64,000 nt of DNA from an uncultured Mycoplasmatota bacterium (GTDB taxonomy: Bacteria > Bacillota_I > Bacilli_A > RF39 > UBA660): assembly GCA_947649365.1 (NCBI GenBank), contig CANSRH010000001.1:1-64000 (forward strand), in the 5' to 3' direction. How positions within the stretch are numbered: the stretch's first letter is position 1; the number at the start of each line of letters is the position of its first letter. Below the pieces are notes generated by a model. That model worked only from the letters and a program-made list of their open reading frames with translations, was not told the origin of the DNA and did not search any database. This document shows, one piece after another, positions 61,746 to 64,000 of the stretch. Both the position numbers and the translations under genes were made by a program.

Positions 61746-62666
61746 TTATTTTTTGTATTGTTCTATTATTTTTTTTATTTTAATAAAATGATGGTTGATT
61801 CCTGATTTCCCTATTTTATAATCCGTTTCTAAAGAAATGATTTCTGCTAGTTCTGCATAGGAAGATTCGGGATATTTGTATCGGTATTCTAGTACAATTT
61901 TGGTGTGTTCATCAAACAAGTCCATTAAGTCATTTTCTTTTAAGTAGGTAATGTCTTCTATCTGCTTCATTCCTGTTGTTGTTGTTTTTTCTTGGTTGGC
62001 AATTTCACAGTTGTTTAAGCGATTGACCATATTTTTGTGGTCTCTATAGATTCGTATATCTTCAAAATAGAATAGTGATTGAATTGCATTAAACATTTTT
62101 ATTAAATCACTTATAGCTTCTGCACTTTTGATATAGGTTATGTATCGATTGTTTCTTTTTAACACTTTGGCTTCTAAGTTTAAACTTTTTAGTAATTTTT
62201 TTATAAAGTCTGCGTCTGTTTTGGTTAAAAATGTAAATTCTAAATGATACCCACTTGTACTTGGGTCGTTTATAGAACCAGTGGTTAGAAAGGCTCCTTT
62301 TAAAAAAGCTACTTTTTCTTCAAAGGAATCGTAATAGTTTTCATTGACTTTTCGTTTTTTTCCTTTGTCAAAAATGTACAATGCTTCTAAAATGAATTCC
62401 AATTTTTCTTTTATTTCTAAAATATAAATTTGTTTGACGCGAAAACGTTTTTGATTTCGAATGATTATTGTGATGTTGATGCCAAATATTTCTTTTAAAT
62501 AGGAATAAATTCTTCTTGCTATTTTGGCATTTTCACTCGTGATAGTCATTTTTTCTTTTGTGATTTTTGCATCGTATCGTACTATGGCGGAGAGTTCTGC
62601 TCTTTTTTCTATTTGATTTCCTTCTAAACTGGTAATTTCTTCTTTTAAACGACTTGAAAATGTCAT
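61746..62666 (-). CDS. whiA: DNA-binding protein WhiA
   Basis: 306 residues. The N-terminal degenerate LAGLIDADG homing-endonuclease fold opens FSSRLKEEITSLEGNQIEKRAELSAIVRYDAKI and continues FLKGAFLTTGSINDPSTSGYHLEF. The C-terminal HTH contains ENDLMDLFDEHTKIVLEYRYKYPESSYAELAEI. WhiA controls division and, in sporulating actinobacteria, spore formation. In Bacilli it usually follows a RapZ/YvcK pair; those are not here. Confidence 0.9.
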   Translation of the reverse strand: MTFSSRLKEEITSLEGNQIEKRAELSAIVRYDAKITKEKMTITSENAKIARRIYSYLKEIFGINITIIIRNQKRFRVKQIYILEIKEKLEFILEALYIFDKGKKRKVNENYYDSFEEKVAFLKGAFLTTGSINDPSTSGYHLEFTFLTKTDADFIKKLLKSLNLEAKVLKRNNRYITYIKSAEAISDLIKMFNAIQSLFYFEDIRIYRDHKNMVNRLNNCEIANQEKTTTTGMKQIEDITYLKENDLMDLFDEHTKIVLEYRYKYPESSYAELAEIISLETDYKIGKSGINHHFIKIKKIIEQYKK

Positions 62667-62712
62667 GGTATCTTCCTTTCTAGTAATAGTGGTATCTTGT
62701 TAGGTTTCCTTT

Positions 62713-63255
62713 TCATTTTTTCATTAAAATGGTTTGTAGGATTCTACTGATTCCTGTTTTTAAGTCATATTTTTTCTTGTATGGTTCTACTAAAATCGTT
62801 ACAAGTTCGTATTTGTTTCCAAATACAATGTCACTTAACATTTGGTCTCCTATCATGGCTGTATTGTTTTTTTTAATCTGTATTTCTTTTTTTATTTTTT
62901 TGTATGCGGTTTTGGTAGGTTTGCTTGCATTCGCAATCCCTTTTACTTGTAACTTTTCAGCAACTGGCTTTACTCTGGATTCTTTATTATTGGATAATAG
63001 ACAAATAGTAAATTCTTTTTTTAAGTGTTCAAAAAAATGTTCTAGTTCTACTGTTACTTTTGTTTCGTTGACGGGCATTATGGTGTTATCAATATCAAAA
63101 ATCAAATGCTTTATTCCTTGTTGTTTTAATTGTTTGTAGTTGATGCTATAGATGTCTTTTACATAGTGATGAGGAGTGATTAAAAAAATGGCTTGTTTGT
63201 TGTTCTTCCATGCACCCCAAAATATAGTTAGCATTTCTTTGTTTGGCTTTTTCAA
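62713..63255 (-). CDS. YqeG-family HAD phosphatase
   Basis: 180 residues. HAD motif I is HLIFDIDNTIMPVNE (DxDxT), motif II LLSNNKES, and the later motif MIGDQMLSDIVFGNKYELVTILVEP. These match YqeG, a IIIA-type HAD found beside the ribosome GTPase YqeH in Bacillus. It is separated from whiA by 46 nt. The substrate is unknown. Confidence 0.85.
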   Translation of the reverse strand: MKKPNKEMLTIFWGAWKNNKQAIFLITPHHYVKDIYSINYKQLKQQGIKHLIFDIDNTIMPVNETKVTVELEHFFEHLKKEFTICLLSNNKESRVKPVAEKLQVKGIANASKPTKTAYKKIKKEIQIKKNNTAMIGDQMLSDIVFGNKYELVTILVEPYKKKYDLKTGISRILQTILMKK

Positions 63256-63372
63256 TTGATGGTTCCCTTCTTTTCTTTTCTTAAAATTTTAAGGTATTCA
63301 TTTTTCTTTTTTAGAACACCTCTTTTATTATTATATCTTTGCCACTAAAAAAAAGAAACTAAATTGTTTCCT

Positions 63373-63987
63373 TTATCTTGCGCTGGTATGTTGATTTTTA
63401 TTTTCTACAATCATGGAACGACCTTCTTCAATATCTATCTTTTCTTCTGGAGATATTACCATCACACGGATATTTAATAAACAATTTTCTAGAGCGGTTC
63501 GCTCTTCTGATTGCCATTCACTTCCTAACAAATATAAATCATAGCCTTCTTTCCAACGCTGATAGTTCAATATTGTTGGTTTTTTCAAATATCGATTTAT
63601 TATTTTTTTGTAACTTTGCTCCAAATCTTGGAATTGTTCCGTAGAGGCTAATCGTATTTTTAATAAAGATTCTGCTAGTTGTTTATATTCACTCCTATGT
63701 AATTCTCGACCCAAGCAATATAAATCATAACCAGCTACCATTTGCTTAGAGTTACTTGAATCCAATGAAACATCAAGTAAATATCGATTTACCATTCTAT
63801 TGTAGATTTGTTCTTTTTGATCCATTAAACTTTCTTGAATATCAGTGACTTGGAAAGCATCATCAGTAGTTATCATCTCAACATCCGCTTTTTTTATAAA
63901 TTGTGATATTATATTGGCAAGGTCTTGATAAGACTCTTTTCCTTGACAATAGAGTTGATACCCGTATAGGAACTCCTCCATTGACAT
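63373..63987 (-). CDS. Repeat-containing hypothetical protein, possibly 5' partial
   Basis: 204 visible residues. It holds three copies of a module starting GYxLYxxG (residues 9, 86 and 148: YGYQLYCQGKES, AGYDLYCLGRE and EGYDLYLLGSE). Each is followed by two helices and a conserved R/N-RYL. The frame is open to the right window edge, and the ATG at 63987 has only a weak binding site, so the gene may start farther upstream. No known family was recognised. Confidence 0.5.
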   Translation of the reverse strand: MSMEEFLYGYQLYCQGKESYQDLANIISQFIKKADVEMITTDDAFQVTDIQESLMDQKEQIYNRMVNRYLLDVSLDSSNSKQMVAGYDLYCLGRELHRSEYKQLAESLLKIRLASTEQFQDLEQSYKKIINRYLKKPTILNYQRWKEGYDLYLLGSEWQSEERTALENCLLNIRVMVISPEEKIDIEEGRSMIVENKNQHTSAR

Positions 63988-64000
63988 TTTCCTACAATCA

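Overview
This is a chromosomal window from a very AT-rich (I estimate near 28% GC), standard-code, low-GC Gram-positive bacterium. Ribosomal proteins, EF-Tu, EF-G, RNase R, SmpB and tmRNA are of Bacilli type. Spo0A, a CotF-like coat protein pair, a spore photoproduct lyase-like radical SAM protein and WhiA place it in a lineage that sporulates or recently did. An uncultured gut Bacilli or Erysipelotrichia-like relative of the Mollicutes would fit, but the window holds no 16S gene to prove it.

Layout. 1-4.6 kb: a membrane protein, an exported thioredoxin-like protein, spore-coat proteins, a radical SAM enzyme, and an unknown gene whose promoter spacer contains ten G residues. 4.7-7.0 kb: an ABC importer operon (binding protein, ATPase, permease). 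The permease is cut at 7031 by a 6.45-kb element (7032-13484) carrying a serine recombinase, a three-gene ABC-3C-type conflict system and a RhuM-family gene. The rest of the permease resumes at 13485, and joining the two parts restores one frame of 262 codons. 13.7-16.3 kb: a cupin gene and decayed accessory genes (RhuM copies and fragments, frameshifted genes), bounded by two nearly identical hairpins. 16.3-24.5 kb: a large surface protein, a SWIM-SNF2 helicase, a peptide deformylase, an acetyltransferase and tRNA-Arg(CCG).

24.6-33.5 kb: ssrA (tmRNA) and smpB are separated by an apparent mobilizable element. It has phased 11-bp repeat arrays, a second serine recombinase, an oriT-like hairpin cluster, a relaxase, two HTH regulators, two tandem small RNAs and a 27-residue hydrophobic peptide gene arranged like a type I toxin-antitoxin pair. 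33-43.7 kb is mostly housekeeping: rnr-smpB, secG, engB, a FemAB-type ligase, a penicillin-recognising hydrolase, and the str operon rpsL-rpsG-fusA-tuf. 43.8-49.9 kb is an envelope cluster: a GT-C glycosyltransferase, small pseudopilin-like proteins, and two related anchored proteins. One of these is switched off by an 11-G tract; a tract of 9 or 12 would restore it.

50-64 kb: rplK-rplA and rplJ-rplL with their leaders, a two-HTH protein, spo0A, the glycolytic operon (nucleoside kinase, gap, pgk, tpiA), clpP, whiA and a YqeG-family phosphatase.

Three themes stand out. First, slippage in poly-G tracts may control two loci, one at the promoter and one inside a reading frame. Second, two serine-recombinase elements interrupt conserved loci, and both have key genes whose best start codon is ATA. 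Third, the 31.1-31.5 kb RNA and peptide locus looks like an unannotated addiction module. All family assignments come from reading motifs by eye; no search was run.
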